In this document: positions 1-13,079 of the stretch, in pieces | Numbering within the stretch: position 1 is the first letter of the stretch | Layout of the letters: each line of letters starts with the position of its first letter | Origin: Asticcacaulis sp. AND118 | GTDB taxonomy: Bacteria > Pseudomonadota > Alphaproteobacteria > Caulobacterales > Caulobacteraceae | DNA: 64,000 bases | Assembly (NCBI RefSeq): GCF_020535245.1 | Contig: NZ_CP084910.1 | Span: 1-64,000 of the forward strand | Reading direction: 5' to 3' | Notes under the pieces: generated by a model | What the model saw: only the letters and a program-made list of their open reading frames with translations | Told to the model about the DNA's origin: nothing | Database searches by the model: none | Made by a program: the position numbers and the translations under genes

Positions 1-1296
1 ATGGGCGATCCCGTTTTGGTCACGCCGACCCTCTATGCCCGCGACTGGTTCGCCCGCAACGCGCTGAAGCGCGCCAACGAATTGTGGGCGCAGCACGATC
101 CCGATCACCGTTCGCTGGAACTGAAGTCGCGCGTCGAATTCGACGATCAGGCGGCGCAGACCATGCCGGCGACGCCGACGCGCCCGGACATCGCCGCCGA
201 GACTCAAACTCAGACCCCCGCTCCGGTCGTCAGTTTTCAGGACGCCGTCGCCCGCGTGGCCGGCCTTCAGGAACGCCTGACCTTCGACACCTTCGTGCCG
301 GGCCGCGGCAACGAATTCGCCTATACCATGTCGCGGCAGGTCGCCACCTGGGCCGACGGGCACTTCAATCCGGTCTTCTTTCATGGCCCCTACGGCTACG
401 GCAAGACGCACCTGCTGAACGCCATCGCCTGGGAAGCGAAGGCCCGCCGTCAGGACGCCAAGGTCGTTTATCTGACCGCGGAAAAGTTCACCTCGACCTT
501 CGTGAAGTCGCTTCAGGACCGCTCGACCGCGGCCTTCAAGGAAGAGCTGCGCGGGGCCGACCTGCTGCTGATCGACGACGTGCATTTCATCGGCGGCAAG
601 ACCTCTTCGCAGGAAGAGCTGTTTCACACCTTGACCGCGCTTCTCGAAAGCAATAAGCGCGTGGTGTTTACGGCGGACCGTCCGCCGTCGCACCTCAATG
701 AAATCGAAGCGCGTCTCAGGTCGCACCTGTCCTCCGGGCTGGTCTGCGCACTGGATGTCGCCGATCAAAGCCTGAGAATGGGCATTATCGAGCGCAAGCT
801 CGATCAACTCGCTAAGCGTCTGGGCGTCGCCCAGAGGCCGCAACATGATGTACTGCAATTTTTAGCAGATCGCGTACCGGGTTCCATCCGAGAGCTGGAA
901 GGAGCCGTCAACACCCTGGCCGCTTCGGCCGGTGCGCGTCTGGGGAGTTTGACTTTGGACGAAGCTATGGCCTTGCTGCAACCCAACCTGAAGGTATCGG
1001 CGGAGCGCCGCGTGACGGTCGACGAGATTCAAAAGCTGACGGCGGATCACTTCGCCCTGAAGCAGGCGGATCTTCTGTCGGAGCGTCGCACGCGTTCGGT
1101 TGCCCGCCCGCGTCAGGTGGCGATGTGGCTGTGCAAGCAGCACACCACCCGTTCCTATCCGGACATCGGTCGCCGCTTCGGCGGGCGCGACCACACCACG
1201 GTTCTGCACGCCGTCAAGAAGGTCGAGGAGCTTCTGCAGAGCGACGAACAGATCGCCAAGGACGTGGAAGCCCTGACGCGGAAGCTGAGAGGCTGA
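1..1296 (+). CDS. dnaA: Chromosomal replication initiator DnaA (5' end cut off)
   Basis: DnaA binds DnaA boxes at oriC and opens the duplex with ATP. The 431 visible residues start inside domain I: the first 50 align from memory with the part of Caulobacter DnaA that follows about 55 residues, so the true start lies upstream of the window and the ATG at position 1 is internal. Domain III has Walker A GPYGYGKT (about residues 129-136) and Walker B LLLIDDVHF (about 188-196). Domain IV ends with the DnaA-box-binding signature GGRDHTTVLHAV (about 394-405). A palindromic terminator follows, then dnaN. Confidence 0.97.
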   Translation: MGDPVLVTPTLYARDWFARNALKRANELWAQHDPDHRSLELKSRVEFDDQAAQTMPATPTRPDIAAETQTQTPAPVVSFQDAVARVAGLQERLTFDTFVPGRGNEFAYTMSRQVATWADGHFNPVFFHGPYGYGKTHLLNAIAWEAKARRQDAKVVYLTAEKFTSTFVKSLQDRSTAAFKEELRGADLLLIDDVHFIGGKTSSQEELFHTLTALLESNKRVVFTADRPPSHLNEIEARLRSHLSSGLVCALDVADQSLRMGIIERKLDQLAKRLGVAQRPQHDVLQFLADRVPGSIRELEGAVNTLAASAGARLGSLTLDEAMALLQPNLKVSAERRVTVDEIQKLTADHFALKQADLLSERRTRSVARPRQVAMWLCKQHTTRSYPDIGRRFGGRDHTTVLHAVKKVEELLQSDEQIAKDVEALTRKLRG

Positions 1297-1351
1297 TTAA
1301 CCGGTTTAAGCGGTTGACGCCGCTTAATAAACATTTAAGGTCTTGCGAAGC

Positions 1352-1375
1352 GCCGGGGCAATTGCCCCGGCCTTT
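1352..1375 (+). terminator. Terminator after dnaA
   Basis: A perfect 20-nt palindrome, GCCGGGGCAATTGCCCCGGC (1352-1371), is followed by CTTTTGCTC. It lies between dnaA and dnaN, so dnaN probably also has its own promoter. Confidence 0.7.
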
Positions 1376-1430
1376 TGCTCTATACCTATACGCCCGCAAA
1401 ACGATGGGCCAATAAGTCTGGGATGCCAAG

Positions 1431-2552
1431 ATGCAGCTTATCATTGAACGTGGCGCGCTCCTCAAGGCTCTGAGCCACGTGCAGAACGTGGTGGAACGCC
1501 GCAACACCATCCCCATACTGTCGAACGTGCTGCTTTCGGCCGAAGGGTCTCAGGTGTCCTTCTCGGCCACCGACCTCGACATGGAAATTCTCGACTCCGC
1601 CGAAGCCATTGTTTCGGTGCCGGGTCAGATCACGGCCCCGGCCCACACCCTCTACGAAATCGTACGCAAGCTGCCCGACGGTGCCGATGTCGAGTTGCGC
1701 TATCAGGCCGGCGACGATCCGCGCCTCAGCGTACAGGCCGGCCGTTCGCGCTTCGCCCTGCCCGTCCTGCCCGCCGGCGACTTCCCGGTCATGTCGGGCG
1801 ACCACGACGGCACCACCTATTCGCTGCTTAAAGAAGATTTGAAGCGCCTGATCGACAAGACGCGCTTCGCCGTATCGACCGAAGAGACGCGCTATTATCT
1901 GAATGGCCTGTTCCTGCACACCCTGACCGAGGACGGTTCGGGCTATCTGCGCGCCGTAGCCACCGATGGCCACCGTCTGGCTTTGGCTGAAATGCCCGCG
2001 CCGGAAGGCTCGATGGGCAGCGCCGGCGTCATCATCCCGCGCAAGACCGTGGATCAGGCCCGCCGTCTGCTCGACGACGGCACGGGCTATGTCGAACTGA
2101 CCGTGTCGCCGGCCAAGATCCGCTTCAACTTCGGCACGGCCTCGCTGACCTCCAAGATCATCGACGGTTCCTTCCCGGATTACGGTCGCGTGATCCCGAA
2201 GAACAACGACAAGCTGATGCGCATCGACACGGGCGTCCTGTCGCGCGCCGTCGACCGCGTTTCGACCATTTCGGCGGAAAAAAGCCGTTCGGTGAAGATG
2301 GCGATCGAGCCGGGCCGCCTGACCCTGACCGTGCGCAATATCGAAGCCGGGCAGGCCGTCGAAGAAGCGGAAATCGAGTACGATTACGACGCGCTCGAAA
2401 TCGGCTTCAATGCCCGTTACATCCTCGACGTGATGGGACAAATCGCCGGTGAGCAGGTCGAACTGCGCCTCAATGACGCCGCCTCGCCGACTCTGGTGCT
2501 CGATACCGCCGATCAGGGCGTCCAGTACGTGTTGATGCCGCTGCGGGTGTAA
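1431..2552 (+). CDS. dnaN: DNA polymerase III sliding clamp, beta subunit
   Basis: The beta clamp is a ring-shaped dimer that holds polymerase III on DNA and recruits Hda, MutS and other partners. The 373-residue length is normal for the family. The N-terminus MQLIIERGALLKALSHVQ and the conserved NTIPILSNVLL stretch belong to clamp domain 1, and the protein ends in the usual short hydrophobic tail YVLMPLRV. It lies 134 bp after dnaA in the same direction and ahead of recF and gyrB, the classical replication gene order. A strong terminator follows it. Confidence 0.97.
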   Translation: MQLIIERGALLKALSHVQNVVERRNTIPILSNVLLSAEGSQVSFSATDLDMEILDSAEAIVSVPGQITAPAHTLYEIVRKLPDGADVELRYQAGDDPRLSVQAGRSRFALPVLPAGDFPVMSGDHDGTTYSLLKEDLKRLIDKTRFAVSTEETRYYLNGLFLHTLTEDGSGYLRAVATDGHRLALAEMPAPEGSMGSAGVIIPRKTVDQARRLLDDGTGYVELTVSPAKIRFNFGTASLTSKIIDGSFPDYGRVIPKNNDKLMRIDTGVLSRAVDRVSTISAEKSRSVKMAIEPGRLTLTVRNIEAGQAVEEAEIEYDYDALEIGFNARYILDVMGQIAGEQVELRLNDAASPTLVLDTADQGVQYVLMPLRV

Positions 2553-2575
2553 TCGCGACCACAGATCGACGAAAA

Positions 2576-2604
2576 GGCCGCGAACACCCGTTCGCGGTCT
2601 TTGT
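2576..2604 (+). terminator. Rho-independent terminator after dnaN
   Basis: The inverted repeat CCGCGAAC (2578-2585) / GTTCGCGG (2590-2597) has a 4-nt loop and is followed by TCTTTGT. It separates dnaN from recF. Confidence 0.75.
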
Positions 2605-2732
2605 CATTGCCTGTCGCTGTGCTAGGTCCCGAAGGTGCTGATATTTACCCTGATTTGCCGGTACGTGACGATCGTTCCACGAGAGCGAACGTCTAGCTGC
2701 GGCTGCGATCTCGCAACAGGCGCAGCCAGCCG

Positions 2733-6319
<3,587 letters not shown>

Positions 6320-6354
6320 AAGACGCAGGGGCTCAGCCCCTGCACCCATTTATC

Positions 6355-6780
6355 ATGAGCAAAGTCATTCACCTCGCAACCGCCGTGCTGGTTGATCCGG
6401 TACGTAACAAGGCACTGGTCGTGCGTAAGCACGGCACGGCGATCTTCATGCAACCGGGCGGCAAGATCGATGCGGGCGAGACGGCGATTGAGGCCTTAAG
6501 GCGTGAATTGCGGGAAGAAATAGGGCTGAATATTACCGCAGACGAAGCTGTCTATCTGGGCCGTTTCACCGCACCGGCGGCCAATGAAGCCAGCTTTACG
6601 GTGGACTCGCGGGCCTTCTGGATCGAGACAGACAAACCCGTCTGTGCGGCGGCGGAAATCGCGGAAATACAATGGATTGATCCGACTGATGCTCTGAAGC
6701 TGTCCTTGGCTCCACTATCGAAGTTTCAGTTGATGCCACTGGCGGCTGAACGCCTCCAGTTAAGGGATGTGGGTCCGTGA
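6355..6780 (+). CDS. NUDIX hydrolase
   Basis: This is a small NUDIX pyrophosphohydrolase of 141 residues. The NUDIX box is complete at about residues 38-60: GGKIDAGET, then the REL and REEIGL segments that coordinate magnesium. The substrate cannot be read from sequence; small stand-alone NUDIX proteins of this type often act on nucleoside diphosphate derivatives such as oxidised dNTPs. It follows gyrB by 35 bp with only a hairpin between, so it may depend on gyrB read-through. No good ribosome binding site precedes the ATG. It ends just before a strong bidirectional terminator. Confidence 0.85.
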   Translation: MSKVIHLATAVLVDPVRNKALVVRKHGTAIFMQPGGKIDAGETAIEALRRELREEIGLNITADEAVYLGRFTAPAANEASFTVDSRAFWIETDKPVCAAAEIAEIQWIDPTDALKLSLAPLSKFQLMPLAAERLQLRDVGP

Positions 6781-6795
6781 CCCCACAAAAACTGT

Positions 6796-6843
6796 AATCA
6801 AAGAAAAAGCCTCGCTCCGAAAAGCGAGGCTTTTTCTTTGATT
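6796..6843. terminator. Bidirectional terminator with a 21-bp perfect stem
   Basis: The left arm (6796-6816) and right arm (6823-6843) are perfect reverse complements around a 6-nt loop. The core is AGCCTCGCT...AGCGAGGCT with A-runs on the left and T-runs on the right, so it can terminate the NUDIX gene on the plus strand and argG on the minus strand. Confidence 0.92.
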
Positions 6844-6907
6844 GAAGATTCTGGGGCCCGCGCTCAAACAGCGAAGCGGTAGCGCCCAAAAATGCCCCCA
6901 GACCCCA

Positions 6908-8161
6908 TTACTTCACGTCGCGGGCATCGCGCTTGGCAGCCACGCGCAGGCGCAGGGCGTTGAGCTTGATGAAGCCCGCCGCGTCGCGGTGATCGTAGGC
7001 GACCTTGCCTTCTTCGAAGGTGACCAGGTCCTGATCGTACAGCGAATAGGGGCTTTCACGCCCGATGACCGTGGTGTTGCCCTTGTACAGCTTCACCGTC
7101 ACGCGGCCGGTGACCTTGGCCTGCGAATAGTCGATGGCGGCTTGCAGCATTTCGCGCTCCGGCGAGAACCAGAAGCCGTTATAGACCAGCGAGGCGTACT
7201 TCGGCATCAGCTCGTCCTTCAGGTGCATGGCGCCGCGGTCGAGCGTGATCGACTCGATGCCACGGTGCGCCGCCAGCAGGATGGTGCCGCCGGGGGTCTC
7301 GTACACGCCACGCGACTTCATGCCGACGAAGCGGTTTTCGACCAGATCGAGGCGACCGACGCCATTGTCGTGGCCGAGCTGGTTCAGCCTGGTCAGCAGG
7401 GCGGCGGGCGACAGGGCTTCACCATTGATGGCGACCGGATCGCCCTTTTCGAAGTCGATGGTGAAGACGGTCGGCTGATCCGGCGCGGCTTCGGGGGCGA
7501 TGGTGCGCTGATAAACGAATTCCGGGGCTTCGACCGCCGGGTCTTCCAGCACCTTGCCCTCGGACGAGGAGTGCAGCAGGTTGGCGTCGACCGAGAAGGG
7601 CGCATCCCCGCGCTTGTCCTTGGCGATGGGGATCTGGTGTTGTTCGGCGAAGGCCAGCAGGGATTCACGCGACGCGAAGTCCCACTCGCGCCACGGGGCG
7701 ATGACGCGGATGTCGGGCTCAAGGCCGTAATAGCCGAGTTCGAAGCGGACCTGATCGTTGCCCTTGCCCGTTGCGCCGTGGCAGACGGCGTCGGCACCGA
7801 CCTTGCGGGCGATTTCGATCTGTGTCTTGGCGATCAGCGGACGGGCGATCGAGGTGCCAAGCAGGTACTGGCCCTCATAGACGGTGTTGGCGCGGAACAT
7901 CGGGAAGACGAAATCGCGCACGAACTCTTCGCGCAGATCTTCGATGTAGATGTTTTCCGGCTTGATGCCGAGCAGTTCGGCCTTCTTGCGCGCCGGCTCC
8001 AGTTCCTCGCCCTGACCGAGATCGGCGGTGAAGGTCACCACCTCGGCATTATATTCGGTCTGAAGCCACTTCAGGATGATCGAGGTGTCGAGGCCGCCCG
8101 AATAGGCAAGGACGACTTTCTTGACGGGCTTTTCAGCAGGGGAGGATGCTTCAGAAGACAT
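6908..8161 (-). CDS. argG: Argininosuccinate synthase
   Basis: ArgG joins citrulline and aspartate with ATP to make argininosuccinate, the penultimate step of arginine synthesis. The PP-loop [12 protein letters not shown] lies near the N-terminus, followed by the conserved [15 protein letters not shown] and the [13 protein letters not shown] segment. I start the gene at the ATG at 8161 (417 residues, MSSEASSP...). An in-frame extension to 8233 adds a proline-rich, unconserved 24-residue leader and is less likely. It is monocistronic on the minus strand and ends against the 6796-6843 terminator. Confidence 0.95.
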   Translation of the reverse strand: MSSEASSPAEKPVKKVVLAYSGGLDTSIILKWLQTEYNAEVVTFTADLGQGEELEPARKKAELLGIKPENIYIEDLREEFVRDFVFPMFRANTVYEGQYLLGTSIARPLIAKTQIEIARKVGADAVCHGATGKGNDQVRFELGYYGLEPDIRVIAPWREWDFASRESLLAFAEQHQIPIAKDKRGDAPFSVDANLLHSSSEGKVLEDPAVEAPEFVYQRTIAPEAAPDQPTVFTIDFEKGDPVAINGEALSPAALLTRLNQLGHDNGVGRLDLVENRFVGMKSRGVYETPGGTILLAAHRGIESITLDRGAMHLKDELMPKYASLVYNGFWFSPEREMLQAAIDYSQAKVTGRVTVKLYKGNTTVIGRESPYSLYDQDLVTFEEGKVAYDHRDAAGFIKLNALRLRVAAKRDARDVK

Positions 8162-8265
8162 GGGGGCAAACCACTCCGGTTGGGGGCAAAAACAGTTGCT
8201 CGCGCCTTTAAGACCTGGGGGGGGCGGATGCAAGGATTAATGCCCTCCACATCTGAATTTACCGA

Positions 8266-8787
8266 TCAGGACCATGCGGCGCAGGGCAGCACCTTCTGAA
8301 ACCCGAACAGAGGCGTGGGCGTTTTCATGAGGAATGCGTCTTTGACCGAGGTCCGCACGAGTTGCTCAGTCGCGTAAGATGATAACACAACATCGGCGTC
8401 CGTAACCCCCAACAAGGGTATCACGGTGGCTACAACTGAGATTTCTCCCTGCGCAATCAGTTGGATCAACCGCATGATTGCATCAACGTTCACAAGCGAC
8501 GGTTCAAAACCACCCGCGCACACAGGAGAGTTGGAGACAAACCCTAAGCGCCGAGCAATACGACTGCGACTTTCAACAGCCACGCCGATCGCGCCTTCAT
8601 CTGTGGCATAGAGGTTTACGTAGGCCTGATCGTCGGATTCAGGCTCGAAAAGCGCCTCATAAACAATAGTGTACTCGTAATCTTCACCGGTAGGCTCCCA
8701 TTCCTCCCGGAAGGTAACTTGGCGAAAATCTTGCCCGGCAAACCATGCATTCAAATTATCAGACAGATATTTCGGCACGGCAAGCAT
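8266..8787 (-). CDS. Hypothetical protein downstream of kup
   Basis: I do not recognise this 173-residue protein. It has no signal peptide or clear membrane helix and is acidic in its N-terminal half, with a hydrophobic stretch ISVVATVIPLLGV near residues 118-130. The kup stop codon ends at 8794; translation could start at ATG 8787 or at TTG 8793, which directly abuts the kup stop, so it is probably translated from the kup transcript. Its base composition looks less GC-rich than argG and kup on either side, which hints at a recent or fast-evolving gene. Confidence 0.6.
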   Translation of the reverse strand: MLAVPKYLSDNLNAWFAGQDFRQVTFREEWEPTGEDYEYTIVYEALFEPESDDQAYVNLYATDEGAIGVAVESRSRIARRLGFVSNSPVCAGGFEPSLVNVDAIMRLIQLIAQGEISVVATVIPLLGVTDADVVLSSYATEQLVRTSVKDAFLMKTPTPLFGFQKVLPCAAWS

Positions 8788-8793
8788 TGGCAA

Positions 8794-10812
8794 CTACACT
8801 GAAACCTGCGTCCCAAGCTCGACCACACGCCCCGGCGGGATATGGAAGAACTCGGTCGGATTGGTCGCGTTGCGCATCAGGAAGATGAACAGACGGTCCT
8901 GCCACAGCGGCATACCCGACGTGGCCGAAGCCACCACGCTGCGGCGACCGAGGAAGAAGCTGGTGGCCATGATGTCGAACTTCAGGCCCTGCTTGCGGCA
9001 GATACCCAGCGCCTTGGGCAGGTTCGGGCTTTCCATGAAGCCATAATGCACCGTTACGCGCTTGAAGTCCTCATCGAGCTTTTCGATGGTGATGCGCTCG
9101 GATTCGTGGACGCGCGGGATGTTCCGCGTATCGACCGTCAGAATGATGTTCTTCTCGTGCAGGATCTTGTTGTGCTTGAGGTTGTGCATCAGGGCCACCG
9201 GTGCGATTTCGGCGTCCGAGGTCAGGAAGATGGCGGTGCCCGGCACGCGGTGCGGCGGGCGGGCCTTGAGCATTTCGATCAGGTCGGTGAGCAGCACGCT
9301 GTCGCGGCGGGATTTCTCGAACAGAATGCCCGAACCGCGCACCCAGGTGGCCATCACGGTGAACAGGCAGGCCCCGATCAGCACGGGCAGCCAGCCGCCC
9401 GACAGGAAGCGCAGCATGTTGGCGCTCAGGAAGGCGAAGTCGAGGATGATGAAGGGGATGATGAAGGCCAGCACACGCGGCCAGCCCCATTTCCACATTT
9501 GGCGCATGACGATGGCGGCCATCAGGGTCGTGACGACCATGGTGCCGGTCACAGCAAGGCCATAAGCGTGGGCCAGAGCCGAAGAGGTCTGGAAGGTGAC
9601 CATGACCACAATGACGCCGATCAGCAGCATCGAATTGAGCTGCGGCACGAAGATCTGACCTTCCTGCGTTTCCGAGGTGCGCTTGACGTTCAGGCGCGGC
9701 AGGAGGCCGAGCTGGATCGCCTGCTGCGTCAGGGAGAAGGCACCGGTGATCACGGCCTGCGAAGCCACGACGGTGGCCAGACCCGCCAGCAGGACCAGCG
9801 GCAGACGCAGACCCAGCGGCGCCATCTCGAAGAACCAGTTCATCTCCTCGAACGGCTTGCCGGCAGCCTGCGCCGTTTCGAGAACCGTCAGGGCCAGCGC
9901 CCCCTGCCCCAGATAGTTCAGGGTCAGACACGGCAGGACGAAGAACAGCCACGCCGCCTGAATGGGCCAGCGGCCGAAATGCCCCATGTCGGCGGTAAGG
10001 GCCTCAGCCCCCGTCACGGTCAGGAACACCGCGCCCAGCACGATAAAGCCGGCCAGACCGTGTTCGGCCAGAAACTGAACCGCGTACCCCGGATTGATAG
10101 CCATCAGGATTTGCGGATTGGCGACGAACTGACTGACGCCTAACAAGGCCATGGTGGCGAACCACACCGCGCAGACCGGGCCGAACAGCAGGCCGACCTT
10201 GGCCGTGCCGTGGCTTTGGAAGGCGAACAGGCCGATCAGCATGACCCCGGCAATTATCAGGACCAGTTCGGTCGAAATGCTGTTTTCGAGCGCCGGAATG
10301 GTGCGCAAACCCTCAACCGCAGAAAGCACCGACATGGCCGGGGTGATGACCGCGTCGCCGTAGAACAGCGCCGCACCGATAATGCCGAGCGTGAAGACGA
10401 TGGCCGTGCGCTTGCCGATGGCTTGCTGCGCCAGCGCCATCAGCGACAGGACGCCGCCTTCGCCCTTGTTGTCGGCGCGCATGATGAAGCCGACATATTT
10501 GACGGTCACGACGAGGATCATCGCCCACAGGGCCAGCGAGACGACGCCCAGGATTTCCGGACGCGTCACGCCATCGCCGGCGGCGGCGTGCAGGGCTTCC
10601 TTGAAGGCGTATAGCGGCGAAGTGCCGATATCGCCGAAGACCACACCGATCGAACCAAGCGCCAGCGCCCAGAAGCTGGCGTGGTGTCCGTGACCTTCGG
10701 AATGATGTTGTGAGGGTTTATGCGCGGAAGCTGTATCCGCTCCGGTCTTGTCGCCGGCAGGGTCCGAGGCGCTGGCGGCAGGACTGGCCTCGGCAGGGGT
10801 ATCCCCGATCAT
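8794..10812 (-). CDS. kup: Potassium uptake transporter Kup
   Basis: Kup is an inner-membrane K+/H+ symporter of the KUP/HAK family. The 672-residue protein begins with a hydrophilic, His-rich leader of about 45 residues. The family hallmark GVVFGDIGTSPLYAFKE follows, then about 12 membrane helices to residue 470 and a cytoplasmic C-terminal domain with the conserved late motif DRLFIFLMRNA. The gene is divergent from the Rrf2 regulator gene, with 161 bp between them. The leader is longer than in many Kup proteins, so an internal start is possible. Confidence 0.93.
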   Translation of the reverse strand: MIGDTPAEASPAASASDPAGDKTGADTASAHKPSQHHSEGHGHHASFWALALGSIGVVFGDIGTSPLYAFKEALHAAAGDGVTRPEILGVVSLALWAMILVVTVKYVGFIMRADNKGEGGVLSLMALAQQAIGKRTAIVFTLGIIGAALFYGDAVITPAMSVLSAVEGLRTIPALENSISTELVLIIAGVMLIGLFAFQSHGTAKVGLLFGPVCAVWFATMALLGVSQFVANPQILMAINPGYAVQFLAEHGLAGFIVLGAVFLTVTGAEALTADMGHFGRWPIQAAWLFFVLPCLTLNYLGQGALALTVLETAQAAGKPFEEMNWFFEMAPLGLRLPLVLLAGLATVVASQAVITGAFSLTQQAIQLGLLPRLNVKRTSETQEGQIFVPQLNSMLLIGVIVVMVTFQTSSALAHAYGLAVTGTMVVTTLMAAIVMRQMWKWGWPRVLAFIIPFIILDFAFLSANMLRFLSGGWLPVLIGACLFTVMATWVRGSGILFEKSRRDSVLLTDLIEMLKARPPHRVPGTAIFLTSDAEIAPVALMHNLKHNKILHEKNIILTVDTRNIPRVHESERITIEKLDEDFKRVTVHYGFMESPNLPKALGICRKQGLKFDIMATSFFLGRRSVVASATSGMPLWQDRLFIFLMRNATNPTEFFHIPPGRVVELGTQVSV

Positions 10813-10955
10813 GCAATATCTCCTGAGAGACCACGTTCGATGGTCCTCGCTTGAACGGCGGGCCTCTTACGCCCATTTGTAACCGGATTCAATGCACATT
10901 GCATCCACCCCCGCCCATGGGTTGCCGATTCCACTAGGAATAGCAGTCAAATTAT

Positions 10956-10965
10956 CGTAATTACG
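10956..10965. promoter_or_regulatory. Candidate operator before the Rrf2 gene
   Basis: The 10-bp palindrome CGTAATTACG sits in an AT-rich patch immediately before the ribosome binding site (GGAGGG) of the Rrf2 gene. Rrf2 proteins commonly repress their own promoters through short AT-rich palindromes, so this is a plausible autoregulatory site. This is an inference from position only. Confidence 0.3.
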
Positions 10966-10973
10966 GAGGGATC

Positions 10974-11393
10974 ATGTCCGACAGTCAGAGATTTCCCGTC
11001 GCCGCGCATACCCTGGCCTATCTGGCTCACAAAGGGGCCTATTCGCGCGAACAGGCCGTGTCCTCCTCCGTGCTGGCGGCCTCCATCCCCACCAATCCGG
11101 TCGTCATCCGCCGCATGACCACGCAACTGGCCAAGGCCGGTCTGGTCGACACCTGCTCGGGCGTCTCCGGCGGCACGTGGCTTTTGAGGCCTGCGGAGAA
11201 GATTCCGCTGGATCAGGTGCTGCACGCCGTACATGGCTGCGCGCATCTGGGGTCTGCGCCTCCGGGCGCGGACGGCTGCCCCGTGGGTCAGGCCATCCCG
11301 AAAGCCGTGTCAGGCGCCATGAAGGCCGCCAATGCCGCGGCGACCGACACCCTTTCGCGTATCACCGTCGCCGACCTCATCCGGAATATCTGA
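10974..11393 (+). CDS. Rrf2 family transcriptional regulator
   Basis: This 139-residue protein has an N-terminal winged helix typical of Rrf2 (AAHTLAYLAHKG, then IPTNPVVIRRMTTQLAKAGLVDT) and a dimerisation helix at the C-terminus. Its cysteines (about residues 63, 88 and 101) are not in the compact three-cysteine spacing of IscR or NsrR, so iron-sulfur sensing is uncertain; YwnA-like members lack the cluster. A good ribosome binding site, GGAGGG, lies 5-10 bp upstream. Its stop overlaps the start of the downstream SDR gene by 1 bp (TGATG), so that enzyme is the likeliest co-regulated gene. Confidence 0.85.
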   Translation: MSDSQRFPVAAHTLAYLAHKGAYSREQAVSSSVLAASIPTNPVVIRRMTTQLAKAGLVDTCSGVSGGTWLLRPAEKIPLDQVLHAVHGCAHLGSAPPGADGCPVGQAIPKAVSGAMKAANAAATDTLSRITVADLIRNI

Positions 11394-12187
11394 TGCGCAG
11401 ACTGGCTCTTATCACCGGCGCAACCTCGGGCATCGGCCTGGCGTTTGCCCGCGTCTATGCCGGTCACGGTTGGGACGTGGTGGTGACGGGCCGTCGTCAG
11501 GACCGTCTGGAAAAGCTGGTAGAGGAAATCCGCCTGCGCTTCGGCGTCGAGGCGCACTTTATTGTTGCCGATCTGGCTGAGCCCGGAACGCCGCAAAAAC
11601 TGGTCGATCACGTCACGGCACTGGGCCGCAAGGTCGACGGGCTGATCAACAATGCCGGCTACGGCCTGCCCGAAGGTTTTGTCGGCAACCCGTTTCCGTC
11701 GCACGGCGCGTTTTTACGCGTGCTGATGTATGCGCCGACCGAGTTGGCGCATATGGTCCTGCCCGGCATGATCGAGCAGAAGTTCGGGCGCATCGTCAAT
11801 GTGTCGTCGCTGGCCTCGTACCTGCCCGCCTCGCCCGGCGATACGCTCTATGCGCCGGTAAAGGCCTATCTGACGCGCTTTTCGCAAGGCCTGCATCTTG
11901 AGGCGCGCGACCACGGCGTGCACGTCAGCGCCCTGTGCCCCGGCTATACCTATTCGGAATTCCACGACGTGACCGGTTCGCGCGAACGCATCAGTCAGGC
12001 GACGCCGGAATGGATGTGGATGGGCGCCGATGAGGTGGCGCGCGAAGGTTATCAGGCCGCCGAAGCCAACCGCGCCATCTGCGTACCCGGCGCGCCTAAC
12101 AAGTTCCTGGCGGCGCTGTTGAAGATCATGCCGGACGACTGGGCGCTGGAGCTGATCTCCAACCATCTGCGCAAGATGGTGCGGTAA
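11393..12187 (+). CDS. Short-chain dehydrogenase/reductase
   Basis: This is a 264-residue classical SDR. The nucleotide-binding motif TGATSGIG is at residues 9-16, NNAG near 87, the catalytic serine in NVSSLAS near 137 and the YxxxK pair in YAPVK near 152-156. The arginine after the first beta strand (TGRRQDR) suggests NADP(H) rather than NAD(H). Translation is coupled to the Rrf2 gene by the shared TGATG. The substrate cannot be read from sequence. It converges on the MarC-type gene with 2 bp between the stops. Confidence 0.85.
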   Translation: MRRLALITGATSGIGLAFARVYAGHGWDVVVTGRRQDRLEKLVEEIRLRFGVEAHFIVADLAEPGTPQKLVDHVTALGRKVDGLINNAGYGLPEGFVGNPFPSHGAFLRVLMYAPTELAHMVLPGMIEQKFGRIVNVSSLASYLPASPGDTLYAPVKAYLTRFSQGLHLEARDHGVHVSALCPGYTYSEFHDVTGSRERISQATPEWMWMGADEVAREGYQAAEANRAICVPGAPNKFLAALLKIMPDDWALELISNHLRKMVR

Positions 12188-12189
12188 AG

Positions 12190-12921
12190 CTACGACCCGC
12201 TATAGGGGTGCGCGGCTGCCGGGACGATGATGTCGTGGGTAACGGTCGAAATGGCCGAAATAATGATCTGCACCGACAGGGCACACAGGATCAGGCCCAG
12301 CACCCGGATGACCACCACCATGCCGACACGCCCCAGCATCTTCGAAATGTGCCCGGTGAAGAAGAAGGTCAGCAGCACCGCCAGCGCCGTGGTCAGAATG
12401 GCCCCCAACCCTACCGCCATGCCGGTAATTCCGTATTTCTGCGCTTCACCCGCCTGAATGATGACGGTCGAGATGGCCCCCGGTCCGATCAACAGCGGGA
12501 TAGCAAAGGGCACGACGAACTTTTCAAAGGTCTTCTTGGCGCGGTCGCGGCCGCGGATCGGCGCGCCGTGGGCGTCCAGCGTATCCTCGGTCAGGGATTC
12601 GGTTTCCTCGAACATGGCGAGAAAATCGCCGCGCGTCATGTCGAGCCCCAACAGGAACAGAAGAATGCCGCCGGCGATGCGGAAGGCGTCCATCGAAATC
12701 CCGAAGAACTGCAACAGCGCCAGACCGGTAAAGAAGAAGAAGCTGAGGAACAGGGCGGCAAAGGCCGAGATATAGACCACCAACCAGCGGCGCGCCGATT
12801 CCGACTGCGTCCGCGTTGCCGCCGCGAAGATCGGCACATTGCCGATAGGATCGAGCAGGGCGAACAGGGTGATGAAGAAGTTCACATAAAGCTCGACCAG
12901 CCCTAACGATCCACCCGTCAT
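12190..12921 (-). CDS. MarC/UPF0056 family inner-membrane protein
   Basis: This 243-residue integral membrane protein has about six predicted helices. The family marks are the N-terminal FALLDPIGNVPIF and the second-half FAIPLLIGPGAISTVI, the internal repeat typical of MarC/YhgN proteins. Function is unknown in the family; the early link to multiple antibiotic resistance in E. coli was later withdrawn. A hydrophilic loop between helices 3 and 4 (about residues 100-135) is longer than in E. coli MarC. Confidence 0.85.
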   Translation of the reverse strand: MTGGSLGLVELYVNFFITLFALLDPIGNVPIFAAATRTQSESARRWLVVYISAFAALFLSFFFFTGLALLQFFGISMDAFRIAGGILLFLLGLDMTRGDFLAMFEETESLTEDTLDAHGAPIRGRDRAKKTFEKFVVPFAIPLLIGPGAISTVIIQAGEAQKYGITGMAVGLGAILTTALAVLLTFFFTGHISKMLGRVGMVVVIRVLGLILCALSVQIIISAISTVTHDIIVPAAAHPYSGS

Positions 12922-13079
12922 GCCTCACCCTCCTGAAAGCGATTCTGTTTCTATCAGAGGCGGCAAAACGGTTACAGGAAAAACTTTCACGGCGCCCTGA
13001 CAGAGCCCTGTCACGTTTTCCCCATTGTACCCCCGGGAATCCGGTGTATGTGAGGCCAGATTTTTCTCAGGAGCACGCC

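Noticed and set aside
1-3. ATG at position 1 as the dnaA start
   Set aside because: Domain I would be missing; homologues have about 55 more residues, so the gene starts before the window.
10974-11393. IscR/NsrR identity for the Rrf2 protein
   Set aside because: The cysteine spacing does not match the cluster-binding pattern of either.
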